This document shows positions 9,221-17,961 of a DNA stretch of 64,000 bases, piece by piece. The notes under the pieces are model-generated. The model ran no database searches and was not told the origin of the DNA. It saw only the letters and a list, made by a program, of their open reading frames with translations. Position 1 is the stretch's first letter. Each line of letters opens with the position of its first letter. Source of the DNA: Ferrimicrobium sp. (GTDB taxonomy: Bacteria; Actinomycetota; Acidimicrobiia; Acidimicrobiales; Acidimicrobiaceae); the NCBI RefSeq assembly GCF_027319265.1, contig NZ_DAHVNP010000030.1:1-64000 (forward strand), written 5' to 3'. The position numbers were made by a program, and so were the translations under genes.

Positions 9221-11200
9221 ATGGCGTCCGACCCCTTGATCAGGCTGGTCAATCTCTTTGAACTCCTGAGCACGACGCACGAACCGCTGACTCAAGAGAT
9301 GATCACCGATCTCGTACCTGGGTTTCCCGAGTCGCCGAGTGCTCGTGCACGTGCTTTTGAACGAGCCAAGGCAAGCTTGCGTGAGATTGGCATCCCCCTT
9401 CGGACCATAACGTTGCCCGGTCGGTCCCAGGTTGGTTATCGGATCGACGCCGAGGATATTCAGTTTGACCTCGATCTCACTCGGGCTGAATGGGCGGCGC
9501 TTGAGGCGGCACTTGGTTGTGCCGTCTTCGTCGGCCAGCACGGTCGACACTTTGAAACCCGTCTTGGCTTGCTGTATCGGCAGGCAGCTCCAATCGTCTG
9601 GGGAATGGGAGAACTCGTTCATCTCAATCCTGATCTCGGTCGAGCTATCGCGGAGTCACGACGTGTGCGCTTCCTCTACCGTGGCCGTGAGCGTGATGTC
9701 TTTCCCTTTGGGGTGCTCATGCGTTGGGGACACGCCTATCTCGTCGCCGATGAAGGAGGACACCAAAAGAGTTTTCGCACTGACCGCATCGAACCTCCTT
9801 ACCACCTTGGCCCCCTTGACGAACATCCCAGGCCCGCCGATCTTCGGTCTGCATTGCCGGAACATCCGTGGCTGCTCGAGGTTGACCAGAGGGTTGCCGT
9901 CATGTTGGTTGGATCGCCGGCGCAACTTGCGTCGCTTGGTGCCACGCTCGTTGGCGATGCTCCGATCATGACCACCGAGGGTCTGGTTCCAGATGCCCAA
10001 GCGTTGGTGTATGGGCGTGTCGAGGTCTCGAATGTTAGTGCTCTCCTCTCCGACCTACTGATGGAGCCGTATCCGGTGATTCCGGTGGCCCCTGCCGAGA
10101 TTCGCGAGCGCTTTGTGCAGCAAGTGCAAGCCGTCTGGGCCTCGCTGGATGTGGGATTGGTCGCCGGTGAGGTGCAGGCCACGGCACCGCGGGCAAGCCT
10201 ACGACAGGCTAGTCGCACGAACCGCACCCTGGAGGATCGCTTTCTTGCGGTCCAGGGCTTACTCTCGTACCTGCGGGTCAATGGCGGAGCGGCGACGATC
10301 GTGAACTTGGCTGATGTCTCTGGCTTGGAGCCGAGTGAGGTGGTGGAGCTCTTGGAGACTGCTTCGCTCGCAGGATTGCCGCCCTACAGCCCCGACGTGC
10401 TCTTGGACGTGGTGGTCGACGAGGAGTTTGATCTTGTCGAGGTCTCTGTTGATACTGGTCTCGGCCGAAGTCAGCGGATCGATGTGGTCGAGGCGATGAC
10501 CGTCCTCGCGACACTTGAGGCGGTGACGAGCATCATGGATGGGGAGGTCCCCGAACTCCAGCGCGCTGCAGAGAAGCTCCGGTCGGCTATTCGAGGACAA
10601 CTCTTGCGATCAGGAGAGGTGGCGAACTCTGATGACCCACCGGAAGCGGTGGCACTTCTCCGACGGGCTATCGCTGAACCTGAATGTGTCGAGCTCGATT
10701 ACACCGATGCCGAGGGCCGTACGAGCCATCGACACCTACTTGCCATCAGTCTGTTTGTGGTAGCAGGTCGATGGTATCTCTACGGCCTCTCCGATGGTCA
10801 GCAGCGCCACTTTCGGCTGGATCGGATGCGCAATATTGTGTTGATGGAGTTTGACGGATGTCATGAGGTGGCCGCTGTTCGCCAGGCGCAACGCTCGCTC
10901 GATCGCCTCGATCCCTTGGGTCTGCGATCGTCGGGAACGCCGATTCGGCTGCATCTTGAACCAGATCAACTCGCCAAGCTTGAGGCGCTGACCCAGGGTA
11001 TCTTTGACCGTGAAGGGGATAGCTGCATCGTCTACCGCTTCCGTGACGAATGGTTGGTGCGTCTCTTGTTGGCAATCGGCCCCGGAACGAGTGGTGTTAT
11101 TCCGGCCTCCGTCCTGGCCAGCCTCCGTTACCGCGCATCAGCTATTCTGACGATGGTTGAGGAGTGGGTCTCTGCAACCACGGAGCGATCCGAGGTCTGA
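9221..11200 (+). CDS. pafBC: Fused PafB-PafC WYL-domain DNA-damage response activator
   Basis: The 659-residue protein is two tandem regulators. The first half (about 1-320) has an N-terminal winged-helix region (LIRLVNLFELLSTT) and a WYL domain with VRFLYRGRERDVFPFGVL. The second half (about 330-659) restarts with EDRFLAVQGLLSYLRVNGG and has a second WYL domain with GRWYLYGLSDGQ and HFRLDRMRNI. In mycobacteria PafB and PafC form a heterodimeric activator of the LexA-independent DNA-damage response, and naturally fused PafBC proteins are known in other actinobacteria. AGAAAGG precedes the ATG at 9221; an upstream GTG at 9212 is possible. The expected neighbours pafA and tatA are not adjacent. 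WYL domains are thought to sense a nucleic-acid ligand. Confidence 0.9.
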   Translation: MASDPLIRLVNLFELLSTTHEPLTQEMITDLVPGFPESPSARARAFERAKASLREIGIPLRTITLPGRSQVGYRIDAEDIQFDLDLTRAEWAALEAALGCAVFVGQHGRHFETRLGLLYRQAAPIVWGMGELVHLNPDLGRAIAESRRVRFLYRGRERDVFPFGVLMRWGHAYLVADEGGHQKSFRTDRIEPPYHLGPLDEHPRPADLRSALPEHPWLLEVDQRVAVMLVGSPAQLASLGATLVGDAPIMTTEGLVPDAQALVYGRVEVSNVSALLSDLLMEPYPVIPVAPAEIRERFVQQVQAVWASLDVGLVAGEVQATAPRASLRQASRTNRTLEDRFLAVQGLLSYLRVNGGAATIVNLADVSGLEPSEVVELLETASLAGLPPYSPDVLLDVVVDEEFDLVEVSVDTGLGRSQRIDVVEAMTVLATLEAVTSIMDGEVPELQRAAEKLRSAIRGQLLRSGEVANSDDPPEAVALLRRAIAEPECVELDYTDAEGRTSHRHLLAISLFVVAGRWYLYGLSDGQQRHFRLDRMRNIVLMEFDGCHEVAAVRQAQRSLDRLDPLGLRSSGTPIRLHLEPDQLAKLEALTQGIFDREGDSCIVYRFRDEWLVRLLLAIGPGTSGVIPASVLASLRYRASAILTMVEEWVSATTERSEV

Positions 11201-11251
11201 CGATGCAATTCCGCTGGTTTGGTGGTGGTTTAGGAAGGCTGAGGCAGGTCA

Positions 11252-11626
11252 TTGGAGAGAACTGAGATTGTGCAGGCGATCGCAAGCGCGCGACACGGGC
11301 TACTTGCGACGATCACTCCAAAGGGGGCAGTACATACGGTTCTTGTGAATCCCTTTTGGTCAGAAAGCCGAGAATGCATTGCGGTGTTTTCGCGACGAAG
11401 GAGCCAAAAGGTGGTCAATCTGGAGAATCGATCAACGGCGACCATCGCCTTGGTCGAGGGTGCGAAGTACTTTGCCATGCTTGGAGTCGCGACGGTCGTG
11501 GATGATGGAGATGAAGTGGAGCGCTGTTTGCCTGCGTTCTATCACAAATACCAGCGATTCCCTGTGGAGGCAGTCGATAGGGTCGTGATCTATCTGAACG
11601 TCGAACGTACACTTGGTGGTCTCTAG
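11252..11626 (+). CDS. PPOX-class split-barrel oxidoreductase, probably F420- or FMN-dependent
   Basis: The 124-residue protein is a single split-barrel domain starting from a TTG. HGLLATITPKGAVHTVLVNPFW and FSRRRSQKVVNLENRSTATIALVEG resemble the compact PPOX proteins of actinobacteria, many of which bind F420 and reduce small substrates or act as biliverdin or quinone reductases. Cofactor choice is inferred from the actinobacterial setting and the CofC gene in this window. It follows pafBC by 51 nt and may share its transcript. Confidence 0.75.
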   Translation: MERTEIVQAIASARHGLLATITPKGAVHTVLVNPFWSESRECIAVFSRRRSQKVVNLENRSTATIALVEGAKYFAMLGVATVVDDGDEVERCLPAFYHKYQRFPVEAVDRVVIYLNVERTLGGL

Positions 11627-11733
11627 GGGTCGGCGATCGAAGAGCGGGTAGCGCTTTTCTGGCTGATCGCGACCTAAGAATTGACTGGAGGCTGCGGGGT
11701 GGCTGGCGGCGAGTCATGGTTCTATGCTTACCA

Positions 11734-11752
11734 GGTGTAAATAGTTTACGCC
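11734..11752. promoter_or_regulatory. Near-perfect palindrome, candidate MarR operator
   Basis: GGTGTAAATAGTTTACGCC consists of two 8-bp arms around a 3-bp centre with one mismatch. It lies about 65 bp before the start of the marR gene. MarR dimers bind palindromes of this size and often repress their own promoter. The link is by position only. Confidence 0.5.
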
Positions 11753-11817
11753 GATTGCTTTTACCGTGATTGCGTTGTGATAGCGGGTGATACGGCGCGC
11801 GTGACCAGAGGGATACC

Positions 11818-12324
11818 ATGGAGCTAGTGAAGACAGGGGCAGCGGCTAGCCGCTCTTCGAGCCATGAGCAGTTGCGTGATGCGGTATCGCTTATCCTTGC
11901 CATGATGCCGGTGGTGAGGACGATCAAGGCGCGAGCTGGGAGCTGTCAGGTCCAAGGCGTGTCGATTACTCCTCGCCACATGCAAGTGTTGATGCAGATT
12001 CTGTTGGGGGGAGAGGTCACCGTTAGCGAACTGGCAGAACAGCTGAGAATGAGCCTTGCAAGCATCTCGTTGGTAGTCTCACAACTGGCCGCAATAGGTC
12101 TTTTGGAACGCCATGAGGACCCTCTTGATCACCGACGAACCGTGGTGCATGCAGGCCCTGAGTACGGCTGGTTCGTCACCGAGGTGCTAATCGACCGGTT
12201 CCAGCCGCTGATCAACGCGCTCGACACCCTTGCCCCCGAAGAGCGGGACAACCTCGAGCGCCTCGCACATCTTTTGTCGTCTCACCTTGTTGCAGCGCTC
12301 GATGGAATGACGCTCGATGGGTGA
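11818..12324 (+). CDS. MarR-family transcriptional regulator
   Basis: The 168-residue protein has the MarR winged-helix core at about residues 60-110: TVSELAEQLRMSLASISLVVSQLAAIGLL, followed by the wing RHEDPLDHRRT with the family's conserved DxRR-like turn. Helices on either side form the dimer interface. It is immediately followed by an MMPL exporter gene, a common arrangement in which the MarR protein represses the exporter and responds to exported or toxic compounds. A 19-bp palindrome upstream is a candidate operator. Confidence 0.88.
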   Translation: MELVKTGAAASRSSSHEQLRDAVSLILAMMPVVRTIKARAGSCQVQGVSITPRHMQVLMQILLGGEVTVSELAEQLRMSLASISLVVSQLAAIGLLERHEDPLDHRRTVVHAGPEYGWFVTEVLIDRFQPLINALDTLAPEERDNLERLAHLLSSHLVAALDGMTLDG

Positions 12325-12410
12325 GGCGCACCCACCATCAACCGGAATATGGTTTGGGCGCTTGCGGTTGGCAAGTATCGCAACATCGTCCACTATGACA
12401 GGAGCTTCTT

Positions 12411-14762
12411 TTGAGTCGGTTTTTTGAGCGCCTCGGTGTTTTTGCGGTCAGGTTCAAGTACGCCATCGTGGTGGTATGGATTGCGGGCCTGATAGCTGCG
12501 CTCGCGTTTTTGCCCTCGATTGGCTCGGTGGTGCAGAACAACTTCTCTAACTTCCTGCCAACCAACTCACCGTCGATCAAAGCAGCGCAGCTAGCCGATG
12601 TGTTTCAAAAGAGTACGGACTCGACGGTTGTGGTTGTCGCGGATAACCCTCACGCCGCACTCACGACTGCTGATACCACATATCTCAATAGCCTGTCACA
12701 GACATTGAAGTCCGTGCCGAGTGTGGTCAAGTCAAATGTGGCGGCGATCTCGGCTAATGGTAAGGCAGAACAGATCGAGGTCGTTTCCTCCATCTCGCAG
12801 TTCAACGATTTGGGCATCAAGTCTCTCGTCAACGACCTGCAGGCCAAGTTGCAGAGCAACCCAGCTCCGGCCGATCTTCATATTCACCTGGCCGGGACGG
12901 TAGCGACAGCGGTCGCTCAGGCCGATCAGAATAATTCAAGTGCCAGCGCCACCCAGGGCTTTTCGGTGCTGTTCATCCTCGTGCTTCTCTTCATTGTGTT
13001 CCGCTCGGTGCTGGCGCCCTTCCTGACCCTGTTGCCTGCGCTCATCGTCACATTGTTAGCCGGACCAGTGGTGGCCCGGTTGACCTCGGTCCTGCACTAT
13101 CAGGTCTCAAGCGTCACCCAGCTGCTCATGATCGTCCTCGTGTTGGGTGCAGGGACTGACTACGGACTCTTTCTTGTGTTTCGAACCCGTGAGGAGCTCA
13201 ACCGTGGGCGTTCTCCTCAGGAGGCAGTTGAGTTTGCCCTCTCTCGGGTTGGGGAGTCGATCACTTTCTCGGCCCTCACCGTGATCGCAGCGGTCCTTAT
13301 GCTCATTACCGCTACCTTTGGCTTCTACCGAGGGCTCGGCTATCCCCTCGCCATTGCCGTGTTCTTGATGCTCCTTGCTGGCCTGACCCTCCAGCCGGCA
13401 CTACTAGCTATTTTTGGGAAGGCTGCATTCTGGCCTCGGCGTAAGTCGGAGAAGCGACAGGAGGCCAAGTATGGGCTGTGGGGCAGGATAGCGGGCCGCC
13501 TGGTCATGCGTCCGGTGGTCACACTCTTGATTGGCGTCGCCTTCTTTGGTGTCCTTGCCTTCTTTGCGCCGCTGAATCGCTCCTCAGGGTTCGCAAGCAA
13601 CGCAGCAGCTCCCACTGGAACCAATGCCTACTATGGAAACCAGGATCTCACCCGTTACTTCCCGAAGGCCTCCTTTAACCCAACCGAATTGATCTTTCGT
13701 TTCTCCTCTCCGATCTGGAACCATATTGGCACGTTAGAGACCTTGGATACCGATATCTCGCACTCCTCGCTCTTTACGCAGGTCGATGGGGCACTCAACC
13801 CCGCCGGGGTTGCTCTACCGGTTGCGCAGCTCCAGCGTCTCCATGCCCTTCTTGGCTCCGCATCCACGCTTCCCCAAGTGAGCACCGGACATCTCGTTCC
13901 AGCTGGGGTGTATCAGCTATACCGTGCGACCGGTAACTACATCAGCAGCAATGGTGACGAGGTGTTGTTTGAGACGACCCTTACGGCGGGATCGCCGGGC
14001 CAAAATCCTGCGATCAATGCGGTGCCGGCGATTCGGTCTTTCACGAGTACGTTGGCCAAACAAGTCGGGGCAACGAAGTCGGGTGTTGCTGGCGAGGCAC
14101 CGGCTTCCTACGACGTCTCGGCGGCCTCGAATCACGATCTTGTCCATATCGTTCCGCTCGTGATCTTGATCATCGCTATTCTGTTGGCCCTCGTTCTCCG
14201 CTCCGTCGTAGCCCCTGTGTTTCTTGTCGTGAGTGTTGGACTCTCCTTCTTTGCCGCCCTGGGGGTCGCGGTCCTGATCTTTATGAAAATCGGTAGTCAC
14301 AGTGGCCTGATCTTCATTTTGCCGTTCATGCTCTTCCTCTTCCTGTTAGCACTCGGAGAGGACTACAACATATTGGTGATGACCCGAATACGGGAGGAGT
14401 CTCATCATCACACCATCCGTGAGGCAGTGGTTGCCGCAATCGGTGCGACCGGGCCGGCAGTGACCTCGGCCGGTATGGTGCTGGCGGGCACCTTCCTTGT
14501 CCTGGGTCTTGCCTCAGCAGGTCAGGCAGAGGTCGAGGAGATCGGGATTTCGCTGGCGCTGGGCATCTTGATGGATACGTTTTTGGTGAGGACGCTCTTG
14601 GTTCCGTCAGCGGTGGTGCTGCTCGGCCGTTGGAGCTGGTGGCCTTCAAAACTCAGCGACGTAGAGCCAGACCCGGATTCGTCACATCGGCACGGCCAAC
14701 AAACGCCGTCGGTCTCCGCGACAGGGGAGAGCAATCGAGAGCCTGAGGGGCAGCTTACCTAG
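12411..14762 (+). CDS. MMPL/RND-family membrane exporter
   Basis: The 783-residue protein has a TTG start preceded by AGGAG. It shows the duplicated RND plan: one membrane helix at about residues 15-33, a large outer loop, a five-helix bundle at about 170-330, then a second half with an outer loop at about 380-560 and a final helix bundle ending near 740. VLVLGAGTDYGLFLVFRTREE and LFLLALGEDYNILVMTRIREE are the paired MMPL signatures with Asp-Tyr in the proton-relay helix. MMPL proteins of actinobacteria export lipids or siderophores with proton-motive force. The cargo is unknown, but linkage to enoyl-CoA hydratase and acyl-CoA ligase genes points to lipid. The hydratase begins one base after this stop. 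Confidence 0.9.
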   Translation: MSRFFERLGVFAVRFKYAIVVVWIAGLIAALAFLPSIGSVVQNNFSNFLPTNSPSIKAAQLADVFQKSTDSTVVVVADNPHAALTTADTTYLNSLSQTLKSVPSVVKSNVAAISANGKAEQIEVVSSISQFNDLGIKSLVNDLQAKLQSNPAPADLHIHLAGTVATAVAQADQNNSSASATQGFSVLFILVLLFIVFRSVLAPFLTLLPALIVTLLAGPVVARLTSVLHYQVSSVTQLLMIVLVLGAGTDYGLFLVFRTREELNRGRSPQEAVEFALSRVGESITFSALTVIAAVLMLITATFGFYRGLGYPLAIAVFLMLLAGLTLQPALLAIFGKAAFWPRRKSEKRQEAKYGLWGRIAGRLVMRPVVTLLIGVAFFGVLAFFAPLNRSSGFASNAAAPTGTNAYYGNQDLTRYFPKASFNPTELIFRFSSPIWNHIGTLETLDTDISHSSLFTQVDGALNPAGVALPVAQLQRLHALLGSASTLPQVSTGHLVPAGVYQLYRATGNYISSNGDEVLFETTLTAGSPGQNPAINAVPAIRSFTSTLAKQVGATKSGVAGEAPASYDVSAASNHDLVHIVPLVILIIAILLALVLRSVVAPVFLVVSVGLSFFAALGVAVLIFMKIGSHSGLIFILPFMLFLFLLALGEDYNILVMTRIREESHHHTIREAVVAAIGATGPAVTSAGMVLAGTFLVLGLASAGQAEVEEIGISLALGILMDTFLVRTLLVPSAVVLLGRWSWWPSKLSDVEPDPDSSHRHGQQTPSVSATGESNREPEGQLT

Positions 14763-14763
14763 C

Positions 14764-15510
14764 GTGCAAGGGAACGTCTTCGCAGAGGTTGACGCCGGTA
14801 CTAAGGTAGCGACGGTTTGGATCGACAACCCTGAGCGCGTGAACGCGATGTCGATTCAGATGTGGGAACGTTTGTCGGAGGTGCTTGGTGCACTTGCGCA
14901 GGACCGGGACGTCTGGGTCGTAGCGATTCGGGGGGTGAACGGCAATTTTTGCGCCGGTGCTGATCTGAGTGAGTTTGGCGATTATCGACAAGGGGCTGAT
15001 ACGTTGGTCTATGACCAACGTACCGAGGCCGCGCTACTCATTCCTCGCCAGATGCCTATGCCAGTCGTGGCCGTTGTGGAGGGTTACTGTTTGGGTGGGG
15101 GTGTCAGCATCGCCGCGGCCTGCGACATTGTCTACGCCGTGGACGACGCCAAATTTCAAATTCCTGCCGCTAAGGTCGGTACGGCCTATCCCGATGGGGC
15201 CCTCCATCGATTGCGCGATCGGGTCGGCTATGCCAACGCTCTGGAGCTGATCGCGACCGCGAGGAGAGTTGCTGCCGGTGATGCCGTCGCGCTTGGCCTT
15301 GTGACCCAGGCTTTTGCTTCGAGCGACGAGGTGTTGGCGCAGCTGCTGCGAATTGCTACGCTGGCACCGCGGTCGATCGCCGCGGCGAAGGCGAGCATGA
15401 ATGGACGCATAACCGAGGATGAGCGGGTCGCGATCTTCTCGAGCCAGGACTATCAAGAAGGGCTTCGCGCATTCGCCGAGCGACGCAGTCCCCGATTCAC
15501 TGGTCTTTGA
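14764..15510 (+). CDS. Enoyl-CoA hydratase/isomerase family protein
   Basis: The 248-residue crotonase-fold protein starts at a GTG one base after the MMPL stop, so the two are almost certainly co-transcribed. The oxyanion-hole segments are present: FCAGADLSEFGDY and VEGYCLGGGVSIAAACDIVYA. The usual catalytic Glu pair is not obvious in the second segment, where KFQIPAAKVGTAYPDGALHRL occupies the position normally holding catalytic residues. It may therefore be an isomerase or hydrolase relative rather than a true hydratase. The substrate is unknown. A second crotonase lies at 59701. Confidence 0.85.
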   Translation: MQGNVFAEVDAGTKVATVWIDNPERVNAMSIQMWERLSEVLGALAQDRDVWVVAIRGVNGNFCAGADLSEFGDYRQGADTLVYDQRTEAALLIPRQMPMPVVAVVEGYCLGGGVSIAAACDIVYAVDDAKFQIPAAKVGTAYPDGALHRLRDRVGYANALELIATARRVAAGDAVALGLVTQAFASSDEVLAQLLRIATLAPRSIAAAKASMNGRITEDERVAIFSSQDYQEGLRAFAERRSPRFTGL

Positions 15511-15526
15511 ATTTCGCGATCGTAGG

Positions 15527-15567
15527 TGACGTGCTACAGTAGACGTAGACCATGGCTTAGCACGTCA
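15527..15567. promoter_or_regulatory. Perfect 10-bp inverted repeat ahead of the acyl-CoA ligase gene
   Basis: TGACGTGCTA at 15527-15536 and its exact complement TAGCACGTCA at 15558-15567 lie 31 bp apart, about three helical turns. The second copy ends four bases before the poly-G ribosome site of the ligase gene. It could be two same-face operator half-sites or an RNA hairpin with a 21-nt loop near the ribosome site. No T-tract follows, so it is not a standard terminator. Confidence 0.5.
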
Positions 15568-15580
15568 AAAGGGGGGGCAG

Positions 15581-17128
15581 ATGAAAGTTGAACTCAACGT
15601 CTTGGATTTCCTGTATCGCGCCGTCGAGGTATATCCCGATCGTTTAGCGCTGGTCGATGATCCTGGTGTTCCTGGTGCGCTGGGCCGGTTGACCTATGGT
15701 GAGATAGGCCAGCGCGTGAAGGGTATGGCTTCCACGCTCGAGGCGATGGGTTATGAGGTAGGGGACCGGATTGGTATCGTGTCTCCGAACGCCGGGAAGT
15801 TCTTGATCTCGTACTTTGGTGTCTCTGGCTATGGACGGATCCTGGTGCCCATCAACTATCGATTGAACGCCGATGAGGTGCAATACATCGTCAACCATTC
15901 GGGTACACGGCTTCTCCTGATCGACCCGGAGTATGCCGATGTCTTCGGTGGTGTCAAGGTCGAGAAGTCGATCATCCTTGACGGCGTAGAGGATGCCCAG
16001 CTCTTTGCACCCCTGGCCGAGGGTGCATCGGTTCCAGTCTGGGCGGGTGACGAGGATTTTGCCTGCTCGATCAACTACACCTCTGGCACCACGTCTCGTC
16101 CTAAAGGGGTCCAGATGACCCATAGAAACGCCTGGCTGAACGCATCGACACTTGGTTGGCACACGACGGTGACGGATCGAGATGTGCTTTTGCACACGCT
16201 GCCCATGTTTCACTGCAACGGTTGGGGTATGCCCTATGCAATAACTGGCATGGGCGGTACCCATGTGATCCAACGAAAGATCGATGGGGAGAGCATCCTT
16301 GCCAACGTCGAAAACGAGGGTGTGACCATCGCCTGTGGTGCACCGGCCGTCTGGGCTGCCGCGTTGCAGGGTGCGGAGCGTCGGGCCAGTGAGGGTCGCC
16401 AGATCCCAGGGCGTGATCTCATGCGTGTGGTTGCCGCAGGCGCGCCGCCACCGTCGCGGACGATCGAGAGCATCCAGGAGGTGCTCGGCTGGGAATTCAT
16501 CCAGATCTATGGCTTGACGGAGACCTCTCCGCTGCTGACGGTGAACCGTCGGCCACAGGAGTGGGATGCGTTGGAGCCGGCGGAGCTTGCGCGTCGTCTA
16601 TCGATGGCTGGGACTCCGAGTATTGGTGTTCGTATCGCTGAAGATGTCGATGGTGAGGTGCTCGCTCAAGGGAATCAGGTCTTCAAAGGCTATTGGGAGC
16701 AGCCTGAAGAGACTGCGAAGGCCCTTGCTGGCGGATGGTTCCATACGGGTGACGGTGGTGTCTACCGAGATGGATTCCTCCGGATTCTCGACCGGAAGAA
16801 GGATGTCATCATCACCGGCGGAGAAAACGTCTCTTCCATCGAGGTAGAGGATGCACTCTTTCAGCATCCAGCCGTTGCAGAGGTGGCGGTGATTGGCGTG
16901 CCTGATGTCAAGTGGGGCGAGACAGTAAAGGCGTTAGTTGTGCCGAAGCAGGGCACGAATCCAACGGAGAAGGAGCTGCAGGAGTTTTGCCGGGAGCGTA
17001 TGGCGCACTTCAAGTGCCCGACCTCGATCGAGTTTCGTGAGGAGCTAGCCCGAACCGCCACGGGCAAGTTGCAGAAGTTTAAATTGCGGGCACCGTATTG
17101 GGAGGGCAAGGAACGCCTCGTCAACTGA
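15581..17128 (+). CDS. AMP-forming fatty acyl-CoA ligase
   Basis: The 515-residue adenylate-forming enzyme has all core motifs: the phosphate loop YTSGTTSRPKGVQMTHR at about 166-182, the linker motif IYGLTETSPL, GWFHTGDGG, the hinge RKKDVIITGGENVSS and the C-terminal lysine in ATGKLQKFKLR. It activates a carboxylic acid as acyl-AMP and then acyl-CoA. The sequence looks closest to medium/long-chain and FadD3/DMSP-lyase-like CoA ligases, but the acid is not defined. The start is clear (run of G seven bases before ATG). It follows the MMPL-hydratase pair by 70 nt, separated by an inverted repeat that may allow independent control. Confidence 0.9.
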   Translation: MKVELNVLDFLYRAVEVYPDRLALVDDPGVPGALGRLTYGEIGQRVKGMASTLEAMGYEVGDRIGIVSPNAGKFLISYFGVSGYGRILVPINYRLNADEVQYIVNHSGTRLLLIDPEYADVFGGVKVEKSIILDGVEDAQLFAPLAEGASVPVWAGDEDFACSINYTSGTTSRPKGVQMTHRNAWLNASTLGWHTTVTDRDVLLHTLPMFHCNGWGMPYAITGMGGTHVIQRKIDGESILANVENEGVTIACGAPAVWAAALQGAERRASEGRQIPGRDLMRVVAAGAPPPSRTIESIQEVLGWEFIQIYGLTETSPLLTVNRRPQEWDALEPAELARRLSMAGTPSIGVRIAEDVDGEVLAQGNQVFKGYWEQPEETAKALAGGWFHTGDGGVYRDGFLRILDRKKDVIITGGENVSSIEVEDALFQHPAVAEVAVIGVPDVKWGETVKALVVPKQGTNPTEKELQEFCRERMAHFKCPTSIEFREELARTATGKLQKFKLRAPYWEGKERLVN

Positions 17129-17193
17129 GCCCAAGAGTCATCGTGCTGCGGGTGATGCGAAGGCCCCCGCAGTTGTGTGAGGGCCCGCCGCCA

Positions 17194-17961
17194 CTAGAGG
17201 TCGGTGATGAGCTTGAAGCGCTCGCTTAGGTGGGCGCTGTCGGGTTGAGAGGCTACCTCAATGAGATGAGGCAGGAGGTGGTCCGTTGCGTCCGCTGTCT
17301 CAGGTGCGAGGCCATAGCTCGAAGGGTACTGACTACGGTGACACGCGAGGGCTTGAGCCTTGGCCTCAAGGTGACGTTGTTCGACGGTCTCGCTATGGTC
17401 CTCGACGTCTGCCTCAAAGAGTAGAAGGGCGTCAGGCCGTGATGCTGGTAGCGATAGTTCTCGCCAGAAGCTCTGGTCGCGAGCCTGTACGAGCGCTTCG
17501 AGCACGATTTCACCGGTAACGCGGTGATCCGGGTGAAGACGATAGCGTTTCCATGGGTCATGAGTGATGACGACCGAGGGGCGGATCGATCGGAGGAGCG
17601 TTACGAGACGAAGAACGATATCAGAGGTGGCGCGGAGCTCTCCATCGATCTGTTGAAGAAAGAGGGGTGCCTGGGCACCTAATGCGAGGGCTGCCGACCG
17701 GGCCTCTGCTTGGCGCGAGACCGCTAGTGCGAGCAGGTCTTGTGTCGGATTCCAGGTACCGCGTCGCCCGTCGGTCAGAATGGCGATATGCGTGGCACAT
17801 GAGCGTTCCGCCCATTTAGCGAGGGTGGCGCCGCAGCCGAACTCGATGTCATCGGGGTGCGCACCGATGGCCAGGACCGTTGCGGGGACCTCAAGATCCT
17901 TGCTGATCCTCTGAGGAGAGGTGGTAAAGTAGGTCGCGAATCCATCACGTTGTGTGTTCAT
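17194..17961 (-). CDS. PIG-L/LmbE-family zinc deacetylase
   Basis: The 255-residue protein has the family's metal-binding AHPDDIEFGCGATLAKW at about residues 34-50 (His35, Asp37, Asp38) and the second zinc motif HPDH in RYRLHPDHRVTGE. Related enzymes remove N-acetyl groups from GlcNAc-containing small molecules, including MshB in mycothiol synthesis and BshB in bacillithiol synthesis. This one is not clearly MshB and its substrate is unknown. Its ATG overlaps the stop of the upstream cofC gene (ATGA), so they form a coupled pair. Confidence 0.85.
   Translation of the reverse strand: MNTQRDGFATYFTTSPQRISKDLEVPATVLAIGAHPDDIEFGCGATLAKWAERSCATHIAILTDGRRGTWNPTQDLLALAVSRQAEARSAALALGAQAPLFLQQIDGELRATSDIVLRLVTLLRSIRPSVVITHDPWKRYRLHPDHRVTGEIVLEALVQARDQSFWRELSLPASRPDALLLFEADVEDHSETVEQRHLEAKAQALACHRSQYPSSYGLAPETADATDHLLPHLIEVASQPDSAHLSERFKLITDL

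Noticed and set aside
17146-17185. CTGCGGG/CCCGCAG and GGCCC/GGGCC inverted repeats after the acyl-CoA ligase gene as a terminator.
   Set aside because: Short stems with long loops and no T-tract; could not be told from chance.
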